64,000 bases of DNA. Source: Megaleporinus macrocephalus. Its lineage: Eukaryota; Chordata; Actinopteri; Characiformes; Anostomidae. Both the position numbers and the translations under genes were made by a program. The stretch covers positions 2,989,046 through 3,053,045 of the forward strand of contig CM038726.1 in NCBI GenBank assembly GCA_021613375.1, read 5' to 3'. Positions 25,811 to 35,664 of the stretch are shown piece by piece (the stretch's first letter is position 1; each line of letters opens with the position of its first letter). Below the pieces are notes generated by a model. That model saw only the letters and a list, made by a program, of their open reading frames with translations. It did not search any database and was not told where the DNA came from.

Positions 25811-25959
25811 ATTTGTGTGGTTCATGATAAAGTTATGGTTCTTGATAAAGTTATGGTTCTTGATAAGGTTATTTATAAGGCTGAAGAGTGAACAGACTTA
25901 CCTCTAAGGACTCGATGCCCCAGCCAGTAATGGGAATGTGAAGCTCTGGACGCTGTACT

Positions 25960-26880
25960 ATATAGACCATATGCTATTTATAGTACTGGTGATGGGAACC
26001 TATATATCAGTGTTTATACTTATATGTTAATGATGGTGAAATCTGGAATATATGAAAACTATAATAAGTTTTCTTTGGGAACTATTTTGTCTTACCGCAC
26101 CTGCATGCATCCCTCCACCGAGAATAGTTTTAAACCAAAAGTATATCCCATATCGAGCAACTTATGCAAGACATATTTGGTGTACCAATTAGCAGCATGC
26201 TAGCTGCCTGCCTAAACCACTAACAACTATAAAAACAGTAGCAACTACCTGGAAGACTTAAAATTACTCATACTATTTAGTTAGCTATGGAGCTTCTAGT
26301 ATCTAACCTCACCTATACTAGCTACTCGCTTTCAGCTGGACATCAAATACAAAGTAAATAAAAGTTGATACTCACTGTGAAACTTGTGAAATGGTTTTAG
26401 TTCAAAGGTAATATCCCAAATCTAGCAACATATAAACAATATACTTGGTGTGTAGAATTTTCTTCTTTGGGGCTGTGAGGCTAACATTGCTAATGAGTAA
26501 TGGAAGCTTACATCTAGCAGTTAGCAGTGTGCTAGCTGCCTGCTTAAAGCACTTGTAAAGTAGTTAAACTAGTACACTAACAACAATAAAAACAGTAGCA
26601 ACTACCTGGAAGACTTAAAATTACTCATACTATTTAGTTAGCTATGGAACTTCTACTATCTAACCTTACCTATACTAGCTACTCGCATTCAGCTGGACAT
26701 TAAATATAAAGTAAATGAAAGTTGATAAATTTTCTTTTTTGGGGCTGTGAGGCTAACATTGGTAATGAGGAAGCTTATGTCTACCAATTGGCACAGTCCT
26801 ACACTACTTGTGGAGTAGTTACATAGTACATTAGTATCGCTAAAAACAGAAGCAACCACTTGGAAGACTGAAATTTTGGA
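25960..26880. repeat. Dispersed-repeat copies with ~357-bp tandem duplication
   Basis: The segment near 25985-26180 is a diverged relative of the 12007 family (ATCCCTCCACC, AACTATTTTGTCTTAC). Then AAAAACAGTAGCAACTACCT at 26231 recurs at 26588, with long shared flanks (offset 357). A partial third copy ends near 26875. Confidence 0.8.
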
Positions 26881-27490
26881 TGGAGAGGGGTAGACCCGGA
26901 AAACCAAACCAGGTAGACACTTCAAAAGTTATAGAAGTAAGAAAGAAGGAAAAGAAGAGTGAGCACTGTGAGAGAAGTGGCAACAAAGCCAATGAGTCTC
27001 TCAATGTTCTTTCAGAAGTCCAACCCAATAAATCCGTCAGGACTTTTATTTTGCTTTTAACTGTTTTATTTTCGAACGTAATACGGGGGAGCAGAGATAA
27101 CGTCCAGGGTGCGTGTCAGAAAGAGATGAAAGATATTTGTCAGAATTTGTCACGAATGCATTATAGACGATAATATCATATCCTCAGTGGTGATTAGATT
27201 ATTGGATGCAGGGTAATATTACTTAGGCTGATAGGAAAAGGCAGGAAATTGAATTTTGTAAATTGTGCCCAGCGATGCACATTGATTTTCATAAGCTTCC
27301 ATTCAAATTCATAAGCCCTGTGTGGTGGTGCGGTGCTTCGCTCCATCATGTGCATATATCTGCCAGAACCGGCACCTCCTTGCCTGGACCTAGCTTCTTG
27401 GTTCCTGTAATAATAACAAAAAACATTCATGGACGGATCTGTGGTTAAAAACTCGTCACCGTTCATCCGAAACAACTTCCTGTCCTGTGT
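26881..27490. other. Low-repeat island, candidate conserved non-coding sequence
   Basis: About 600 bp of unique sequence with AT-rich core elements such as GATTAGATTATTGG and CATTATAGACGATAATATC, and no repeats. No exon with both splice sites and a family match was found. Regulatory function is inferred from composition only. Confidence 0.4.
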
Positions 27491-27539
27491 TTGATCTGGA
27501 CATCAAACACAAAGTAGATTAAAGTGTGTTACACTCACA

Positions 27540-27895
27540 CAGCATTGCTGCTACTTGTAGGGGTGGTGGTGATGGGAACCAGGGGTCACCATGTCTACAA
27601 TGTAATACAGTCATTTTATTTATCTGGAAAATCTGAAAAATAACCTCTTTGGTCCTGGGAACTATTTTGTCTTACATTACATTGCATGTATCCTTCCACC
27701 AGGAATGGTTTTAGACCATATCGACAGACCAAGTGTATCCCAAATCTAGCAACTTATCTAAGACATATTTGGTGCAAGGAATTTTCTTTGGAGGCTAATG
27801 TTGCTAACAAGCAGTGGAAGCCCATGCCTACCAATTATCCTGGAGCTGTCTGAACCTCTGGTGAAGTAGTTCCTCTATACTGTTTCCTGTCTCAT
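27540..27895. repeat. Dispersed repeat, diverged copy of the 12007 family
   Basis: It opens GGTGGTGGTGATGGGAACCA, then GTCACCATGTCTACAA, followed by the family's CATGTATCCTTCCACC landmark. The GGTGGTGATGG edge is present as a single unamplified copy here. Confidence 0.75.
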
Positions 27896-27898
27896 GAC

Positions 27899-28005
27899 CA
27901 ACAGACCAATAGGAATGCTCCAGAATAGCCTGGGAAAAAGTCTGGTTCTATTGACTTGCGTTGAACGTTACGAAGGTTTTTGGCCTCTACTGAGAGCTTC
28001 TGTTT
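27899..28005 (+). mobile_element. Solo arm of the fold-back element family
   Basis: GACCAATAGGAATGCTCCAG, then TCTATTGACTTGCGTTGAA, then TTTTTGGCCTCTACTGA align with the arm at 45255-45355. No inverted partner was found close by. Confidence 0.65.
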
Positions 28006-28040
28006 GAAGTTCACTGATTTGTGTCCCTGTTGACGACGGA

Positions 28041-28395
28041 TGACGTGACCCTGTCTAGACGTTTATAAAAGCTTATTCAGACGAGCCCGGTTAGACTCAG
28101 TGAGGTTCAGATGACGTCGAGATCGACAAAAGCAGCCTTCGAAGCGGCTGACCCCTCGTTGGAACGAGCCTTTATGTTCCTAGGGCAACAAAGCCTGTCC
28201 TGTCTGGTCCGAGCCCACAGATGGGTTGCAGTGTCACAGAAAGTCATAGAAATGTTTAACGATGGCTGCAGGAGGAATGTGGCGGCGCATGGCAGCAGCT
28301 TAGCGACAAAACTGAGCTCGTTCTGGTCAGCACCAAATCAAACCTTAACAAAACTCTCCCTAGACATAGACCCTAGACCCAACTCTCTCGTTCAG
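28041..28395 (+). other. Possible cryptic TATA-promoter plus first exon; unproven
   Basis: A TATAAAAG sits at 28064-28071 with a CRE-like TGACGTGA at 28041. An ATG at 28111 opens about 95 codons (MTSRSTKAAFEAADPSLERA and onward) ending in TTCAG|GTAGGT at 28395/28396. The peptide matches no family I recognise and the start context is weak. The donor lies at the edge of the 64-bp satellite. It could be chance; a lineage-specific alternative tenm4 first exon or an unrelated transcript are the alternatives. Confidence 0.15.
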
Positions 28396-28396
28396 G

Positions 28397-29708
28397 TAGG
28401 TACAGTTCTGAGTACTGAACTCTCACTATTACACTATATAACAGAGTTTGAGGTTCGGGGTATGTACAGTTTTACAGTTCTGCGTACTGAACCCTCACAA
28501 TTACACTATATAACAGTGTTATTACAGGTTTACAGTTCTGAGTACTGAACTCTCACTAGTACACTATATAACAGTGTTATTAAAGGTTTACAGTTCTGAG
28601 TACTGAACTCTCACTAGTACACTATATAACAGTGTTATTACAGGTTTACAGTTCTGAGTACTGGACTCTCACAATTACACTATATAACAGTGTTTGAGGT
28701 TCAGGGTATATACGGTTCTGAGTACTGGACTCTCACTATTACACTATTTAACAGAGTTTGAGGTTCAGGGTATATACGGTTCTGAGTACTGGACTCTCAC
28801 TATTACACTATATAACAGAGTTTGAGGTTCAGGGTATATACAGTTCTGAGTACTGGACTCTCACTATTACACTATTTAACAGTGTTTGAGGTTCAGGGTA
28901 TATACAGTTCTGAGTACTGGACTCTCACTATTGCACTATTTAACAGTGTTTGAGGTTCAGGGTATATACGGTTCTGAGTACTGGACTCTCACTATTGCAC
29001 TATTTAACAGTGTTTGAGGTTCAGGGTATATACGGTTCTGAGTACTGAACTCTCACTATTGCACTATTTAACAGTGTTTGAGGTTCAGGGTATATACAGT
29101 TCTGAGTACTGGACTCTCACTATTGCACTATTTAACAGTGTTTGAGGTTCAGGGTATATACGGTTCTGAGGACTGGACTCTCACTATTGCACTATTTAAC
29201 AGTGTTTGAGGTTCAGGGTATATACGGTTCTGAGGACTGGACTCTCACTATTACACTATTTAACAGTGTTTGAGGTTCAGGGTATATACAGTTCTGAGTA
29301 CTGGACTCTCACTATTGCACTATTTAACAGTGTTTGAGGTTCAGGGTATATACAGTTCTGAGTACTGGACTCTCACTATTGCACTATTTAACAGTGTTTG
29401 AGGTTCAGGGTATATACGGTTCTGAGTACTGGACTCTCACTATTGCACTATTTAACAGTGTTTGAGGTTCAGGGTATATACGGTTCTGAGTACTGGACTC
29501 TCACTATTACACTATTTAACAGAGTTTGAGGTTCAGGGTATATACAGTTCTGAGTACTGGACTCTCACTATTACACTATTTAACAGTGTTTGAGGTTCAG
29601 GGTATGTACGGTTCTGAGTACTGGACTCTCACTATTACACTATATAACAGTGTTTGAGGTTCAGGGTATGTACAGTTCTGAGTACTGGACTCTCAGTATT
29701 ACACTATA
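28397..29708. repeat. 64-bp minisatellite, ~20 copies
   Basis: Units join GGTATATACAGTTCTGAGTA, a CTGGACTCTCACTATTACAC stretch and TATTTAACAGTGTTTGAGGT. Landmarks at 28705 and 28769 give 64 bp. The first few copies use the 58-bp TTATTACAGG version found at 1-193, so two subfamilies adjoin. Confidence 0.95.
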
Positions 29709-29951
29709 TCTGCTGCACCTTTAAAACCTTTATACTCCAGGTTTGACTCGCCGGGCCTGTGACGCCCTGTAAAGCTGGGCGTGATGGAACTGATGCTTCC
29801 TGTAGGAAATAGAATATATGATTTTAGATAAAAGATTTTATTTTAGTATAATATTATATATTGGTACAGCTGGTCCTCTGTGTTTTCAGACAATTGCCAG
29901 TAAATGGTGTGTGAACAGCTGGTGGTACAGAAAGCTGAACGCTCTGCAGAG

Positions 29952-29999
<48 letters not shown>

Positions 30000-30395
30000 T
30001 GTGTGTGTGTCACACTCCTGCGTCTCTGCAACAGTCAAAGGTGTACGCAGTGGATTATGTGGGCCAGTCACTGTTGCCATGGAGACCAGCCAGGGTTAAT
30101 GGTCCTTCACCATCAGTGTGTGTGTGTGTGTGGCTCGTATTTACTCTTGTGTGTGTGTGTGTGATGCAGGCCGTGTCTTGCTGTGGTGTGTTTGCTGCTC
30201 TGTATATCGACAGTGTTCATGCGTTCTGCACACGGCGAGGCATAAAAGTCAGAAACTGTTTTCCATTTATTACATTTTCAGCCGTTAAAGTGCAAGTTCT
30301 TCATTTCTCACTGTCAGGAAACGCAGCAGGAACACACAGAGACGCCTCGGCAGCGAAATCTCACCGTACGGCTTGTCTTACAGCTTTTTAAAAAG
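29709..30395. other. Unique sequence with (GT)n microsatellites
   Basis: Contains GT runs at 29957-30010 and near 30117-30165 in otherwise unique DNA. The 144-residue Cys/Val frame begins inside the GT run and has no family match, so no gene is called. Confidence 0.6.
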
Positions 30396-31105
30396 ATTTG
30401 GACCTTAATTACAGCTTTATTACAGCTCAGTACCTTTCTTACAGCTTAAATACAGTTCAATACATTTATTACAGCTTAATTACAGTTTTGTTACTGGTTT
30501 ATAACAGCTTTATTACAGCTCCCTACCTTTATTACAGCTTTATTATAGCTTTATTACAGGGCTGTACCTTTATTACAGTTTTATTACAGTTCAGTAACTT
30601 TATTACAGCTTTATTGCAGCTTTTATAAAGCTCAGTACCTTTATTACAGCTTTGTTACAGCTTTATTACAGCTCATTAACTTTATTCCAGCTTTATTGCA
30701 GCTTTATTACATCTCAATACCTTTATTACAGCTTTTATGAAGCTTTTTTACAGCTCAGTAACTTGATTACAGCTTTTTTATGGCTCAGTACCTTTAATAC
30801 ATCTTTATTACAGCTTGATTATAGCTTTATTGCAGCTTTATTACAGGTCAATACCTTTGTTACAGCTTCGTTACAGCGTTATTACAACTCAGTAACCTTA
30901 TTCCAGCTTTACTACAGCTCAGTAGCTTTATTGCCGCTTTATTACAACTCTGTACCTTAATTACAGCTTTATTATAGCTTTATTATTGCTTTATTAAAGC
31001 TTAGTACCTTTATTACAGATGTATTACAGCACAGTAACTTTATTACAGCTTTATTACAGCTCAGTACCATTATTTCAGCTTTATTATAGATTTATCACAG
31101 CTTTA
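30396..31105. repeat. TTTATTACAGC minisatellite
   Basis: Short units of CTTTATTACAG alternate with CTCAGTACCTTTATTACAG, giving a degenerate 11-bp motif nested in roughly 30-bp units. Confidence 0.9.
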
Positions 31106-32290
31106 CAAAATATCTACAATTAGAGTTATAACCTAAAGTGAAAGTGTACACAGTTTGTGTACAATACCTACATTTAGAGTTATACATTCAACCTAATGAA
31201 AAACTGTAACTCAGTTTATATACAATACTGACATTTAGAGTTATACACTCAACCTAATGAGAAAGTAACTCAGTTTTTATCACAAAACCTACATTTAGTT
31301 ATACTTTCAATCTAATGAGAAACTGTAACTCAGTTTATATACAATACCTACATTTAGAGTTACACACTCAACTTAATGAAAAACTGTAACTAAGTTTCTA
31401 CACAATACCTACATTTACAGTTATACATTCAACCTAATGAGAAACTGTAACTCAGTTTATATACAATAACTACATTTAGAGTTATACATTCAACCTAATG
31501 AAAAACTGTAACTTAGTTTATATACAATACCTACATTTAGAGTTATACTTACCACCTAATGAGAAACTGTAACTCAGTTTATATACAGTACCTACATTTG
31601 GAGTTATACATTCAACCTAATGAGAAACTCTACTCAGTTTATATCACAATACCTATGTTTAGAGTTATACATTCAACCTAATGAGAGATTACAACTCTGT
31701 TTATGTACAATATATACATTAGAATTATACATTCAATCTAATGAAAAACTGTAACTTAGTTTATATACAATACCTACATTTAGAGTTATACTTACCACCT
31801 AATGAGAAACTGTAACTCAGTTTAGATACAATACCTACATTTAGAGTTATACTTACCACCTAATGAGAAAGTGTAACTCAGTTTATATACAATACCTACA
31901 TTTGGAGTTATACATTCAACCTAATGAGAAACGGTAACTCAGTTTATATACAATACCTACATTTAGAGTTATACATTCAACCTAATGAGAAACTGTAACT
32001 CAGTTTATATACAATACCTACATTTAGAGATATACTTTCAACCTAATGAGAAACTGTAACTCAGTTTATATACAATAGCTACATTTAGAGTTACACACTC
32101 AACCTAATGAGAAACTGTAACTCAGTTTATATACAATACCTACATTCAGAGTTATGCACTCAACCTAATGAGAGATTACAACTTAGTTTATATACAATAC
32201 CTACATTTAGAGTTATACATTTCACCTAATGAGAAACTGTAACTCAGTTCATATACAATACCTCCATTTAGAAAGTTATATTTTTAGGTA
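31106..32290 (-). repeat. 61-bp satellite, inverted and diverged array
   Basis: Units read CCTAATGAGAAACTGTAACT, CAGTTTATATACAATACC and TACATTTAGAGTTATACATT, the reverse complement of the array at 7217-8737. Copies are noticeably more diverged than in the 7-8 kb array. Confidence 0.95.
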
Positions 32291-33089
32291 TGTACAATTT
32301 GTTATTACACGTTTATTACTCATCTATGAATTTCTACCACGCATCCCACTCTAGTAGCTCTTTGGCCTCATCTTCGCTCTCCTGATTGCTCGCTAATCCA
32401 ATGAAGTAGAATTTTTGTTTGCCTTTCTTTGATTCTCTGTCTGCGCGATCGTTTCCTGTCGGCTTCTGTAATTGTGTAAGACGAACGTTCTTCCTCTGGC
32501 TCGGGCTAATGATCCGTCCTTTCCCGCGCTGCTGAAGGAGGGGGGGGGGCGTGGGGCTGCAGATCATTTTATGATGGACGTTTGATTGCATTAGCGTCAG
32601 ACGTCTGTTCGGCGTGGCCCACTGGTAGCGGCTAAAGCTTAATACATTACTATAGACCGCGAGAGGCGCAAATCTAATCGGGAAAACAATTTGAATCAAT
32701 CTAATTTCATTCCGGCCCCATGGAGGAAATGTAGAAAGTGTTTCAATCACGCACTCGCTTTTCTCCGGCGTTGGCGCGACTCTGCTTCAGACTTCTTAAT
32801 GAGCGGCTCGCTACTGCTTTTAAAAGCTCTCTGACCTCGGCAAGGCGGGCGTCGCGCGGAGTAAACCTCCTGTTTTCACCACTTACCACATTAGAAAGTG
32901 TGAAATAGTTTTTAAAGGCAGTTAACATCAGCAAATTGGATCACTTATAGACGCTCTGCAGTCTGTCGCATGCTAACAGCTAAGCTTTGCTGGGCTAGCT
33001 TCATGAGCAGAATGCTAGCCTACAGGGCTGGACGAAACTGAGAGAAGAATAGAACCAAAAAAGTAGAACTACAGTAAAACTATGTTTAG
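32291..33089. other. Unique island splitting the inverted satellite; candidate CNE
   Basis: About 650 bp of non-repetitive, CpG-containing sequence sits in the middle of a satellite. It has motifs such as TTGATTGCATTAG and CAATTTGAATCAATCTAATT. The 138-codon minus-strand frame (32334-32750) shows no family match and lies in intron. A conserved enhancer is a reasonable but untested idea. Confidence 0.45.
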
Positions 33090-33872
33090 TACAAGTTGCA
33101 CATTCAACCTAATGAGAAACTGTAACTGAGTTTATATACAAAACCTACATTTAGAGTTATACATTCAACCTAATGAGAAACTGTTACTGAGTTTATATAC
33201 AATACCTACATTTAGAGTTATACATTCAACATAATGAGAAATTGTAACTCAGTTTATATACAATACCTACATTTAGAGTTGTACATTCAACCATATGAGA
33301 AACTGTAACTCAGTTTATATACGATACCTACATTTAGAGATATACATTCAACCTAATGAGAAAATTTAACTCAGTTTATATACAATACCTACATTTAGAG
33401 TTATACATTCAACCTTACGAGAAACTGTAGTCAGTTTATATATCACAATACCTACATTTGGAGTTATACGTTCAACCTAATGAGAAACTATAACTAAGTT
33501 TCTACACAATACCTACATTTAGAGTTACACATTCAACCTATTGAGAAACTGTACTCAGTTTATATACAATACCTACATTTAGTTATATATTCAACCTAAT
33601 GAGAAACTGTAACTCAGTTTATATACAATACCTACATTTAGTTATACATTCAACCTAATGAGAAACTCTAATTCAGTTTATATACAATATCTACATTTAG
33701 AGTTACACATTCAACCTAATGAGAAACTGTAACTCAGTTTATATACAATCCCTACAACCTAATGAGAAACTGTAACTCAGTTTATATACAATACCTACAT
33801 TTAGAGTTATACATTCAACCTAATGAGAAACTGTGGACTCTGTATATATCACAATACCTACATAAAAATGCA
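33090..33872 (-). repeat. 61-bp satellite, second inverted array beside the tenm4 exon
   Basis: Same unit as 31106-32290, about 12 copies with several truncated. It ends only about 55 bp upstream of the acceptor of the exon at 33928, just before the branch-site and pyrimidine tract. Confidence 0.93.
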
Positions 33873-33927
33873 CTGATTATCAAGAGTCAACTAATGTATC
33901 TCTCTCTGTGTTTCTCTCTCTCTGCAG

Positions 33928-34162
33928 ATCTTCCCTCTAGTCCTGTTGCTCGTTTCTCCTTCAGGCCACTGCCCCCTCCTCCCCCTCCACCCCATGCCTG
34001 TACCTGTGCGCGTCCGGTGCCGCCCAGTGCTCCAGAGCTGATGCAGAGAAATACGCTGCCGGCCCGCGGACACCAGAGCGATCCAACCAAAGCATCACAG
34101 GATGACGTCGGCCAATCAGAAAACACCTGGGCTCTAAACAGTAACATACCACTGGAGACCAG
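33928..34162 (+). CDS. tenm4: Teneurin-4 internal coding exon, cytoplasmic proline-rich region
   Basis: The reading frame here encodes a teneurin intracellular segment. In order it holds LPSSPVARFSFRPLP, a run of seven prolines, HACTCAR, a variable Ser/Gln/Asp-rich linker and the conserved end ALNSNIPLETR. The FSFRPLPPPPPPPHACTCAR and LNSNIPLETR motifs are diagnostic of teneurins, and the wording best fits TENM4. The acceptor is TCTGCAG ending at 33927 behind a strong pyrimidine tract from about 33899, with a CTAAT branch-site candidate near 33891. The donor is AG|GTCAGT at 34162/34163. The exon opens with two bases completing an Asp codon and closes with two bases of an Arg codon (2 + 77 codons + 2 = 235 nt), so skipping it would break frame. 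In the family, proline-rich stretches of the cytoplasmic domain bind SH3 adaptors such as CAP/ponsin. An open frame continues upstream only because an intronic 61-bp satellite is read through; that part is not exon. Confidence 0.92.
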
Positions 34163-34244
34163 GTCAGTAGGTCCACTCTCAGAGCGTATGTGCTAAAAGC
34201 AAATTCTACTGACTTTTTAAAAACATCCTGCACGTGAGTCATTC

Positions 34245-34580
34245 AGCGTGGGTGATGATGTTTACAGTGGTGGTGATGATGTTTACAGTGGTGGTGATGG
34301 TGATGTTTACAGTGGTGGTGATGTTTACAGTGGTGGTGGTGTTTACAGTGGTGGTGATGTTGTTTACAGTGGTGGTGGTGATGTTTACAGTGGTGGTGAT
34401 GTTTACAGTGATGGTGATGTTTGCAGTGGTGGTGATGATGTTTACAGTGGTCATGATGTTTATAGTGGTGGTGATGGTGTTTACAGTGATGGTGATGATG
34501 TTTACAGTGGTGGTGATGGTGTTTACAGTGGTGGTGAAGATGTTTATAGTGGTGGTGATGGTGTTTACAGTGGTGGTGAT
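34245..34580. repeat. 21-bp minisatellite, second array
   Basis: About 16 copies of GTTTACAGTGGTGGTGATG in the same orientation as 10924-12006, starting about 80 bp after the tenm4 donor at 34163. Confidence 0.93.
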
Positions 34581-34927
34581 GGTAACCAGACGTCTCCATG
34601 TCTACAACACTAATCTACACATTGTATTTACTATGAAACCCACCAGTGAAGCTACACGTGTCTTCTGAGTTTATCTGGATGTTGATGGTAAAATGTGGAA
34701 GATCTGAAAATACTAGGTTTTCTTTGGGGACTATTTGAACCTCACAGCGTCCTGCATGTATCCCTCCACCATGAATGGAGTTTAAGACTGAGATCTTCTC
34801 TAAACTATCATAAACAGAGTCTCAGAATCAGACAGTGTATTTATAACATCTACTGTAAGAACTTTCTGTGAGGAGCTTCTTGAGGTGGACGTCTGGTTCC
34901 ATTCACCTCCACTGTGAACAGTTCTGT
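34581..34927 (+). repeat. Dispersed repeat, copy B (partner at 12007)
   Basis: Roughly 95% identical to 12007-12352 by eye and in direct orientation, again placed at the 3' side of a 21-bp array. Confidence 0.85.
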
Positions 34928-35660
34928 GTACAGCTCCTCCTAAACCTGAACCTAAACAATGTGCCATTTCACCGCAATTTATGTGGTTTCTGTTTATGTG
35001 GGGGGTAAAAAGCGAGGAAGGGAAACAGATGGAGAATGAAAAAAGAGAGAGAGAGAGAGATGGTGAAAATAAGCAATGACAGTATGATGGAGGGATGGCC
35101 AATTCTCTCCTGAGCGAAAGAGAGAAATGGAGAAATAAATAAAAGATGAGAGGAGGAAATCTTTGTGTTGAAAGGAAATGAAGCTGTCTGCTTTGGGACA
35201 TACACACTCGTCCCAGAAAAGAATGAAAGCCGTATGAGTGTGTGTATGCGTGTGTGTTGTCAGTAAAGTAGTTTAAGTAGCAGCTGCCCGCTCGACACAC
35301 TCACTGCATAAGACGACGGAACGTTTCAGAGCCGAACGTGTTCACGCCTCAAACCTGCCAGAGATACGTCCGAAATGATCTTCCCCAAATTCTGCTCGCC
35401 GTCGGCCTGATTGCTAGCCGTACGTTCCTGTGTCACAGTTCATTTCTATTAGCTAAACTGCTTGGGGGCCTGCTTGGGGTTGTAGCTGCTGTCAGAGACG
35501 GAGCTTTTTTCCCCACCTACAACCATCAAACCCCTCACAGTCCGTTAGATTTGAAGAGCTTGATCTCACGTCTAATAAGTTGGCTTTGCACTGGCAGGTT
35601 AAGGCTAAGTCCTGCCAGCAGTCAAATTTCTAATTAGATCCCCCCCCCCCCTCGCTTCTC
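34928..35660. other. Unique sequence with a purine tract and C run
   Basis: A GA run near 35044-35060 and a C run at 35641-35652 sit in about 700 bp of otherwise unique DNA. No gene was recognised. Confidence 0.5.
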
Positions 35661-35664
35661 AATC

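Noticed and set aside
32334..32934. 138- and 63-codon minus-strand frames in the island between satellites
   Set aside because: No family similarity recognised and no flanking splice sites of quality; a non-coding element is the more economical reading.
33762..33927. Upstream extension of the teneurin open frame to 33762
   Set aside because: This part translates the intronic 61-bp satellite and the acceptor's pyrimidine tract; the exon begins after the AG at 33927.
34163..34196. Downstream extension of the teneurin frame past 34162
   Set aside because: The GTCAGT donor and the exact frame-matched continuation at 48093 show that this is intron.
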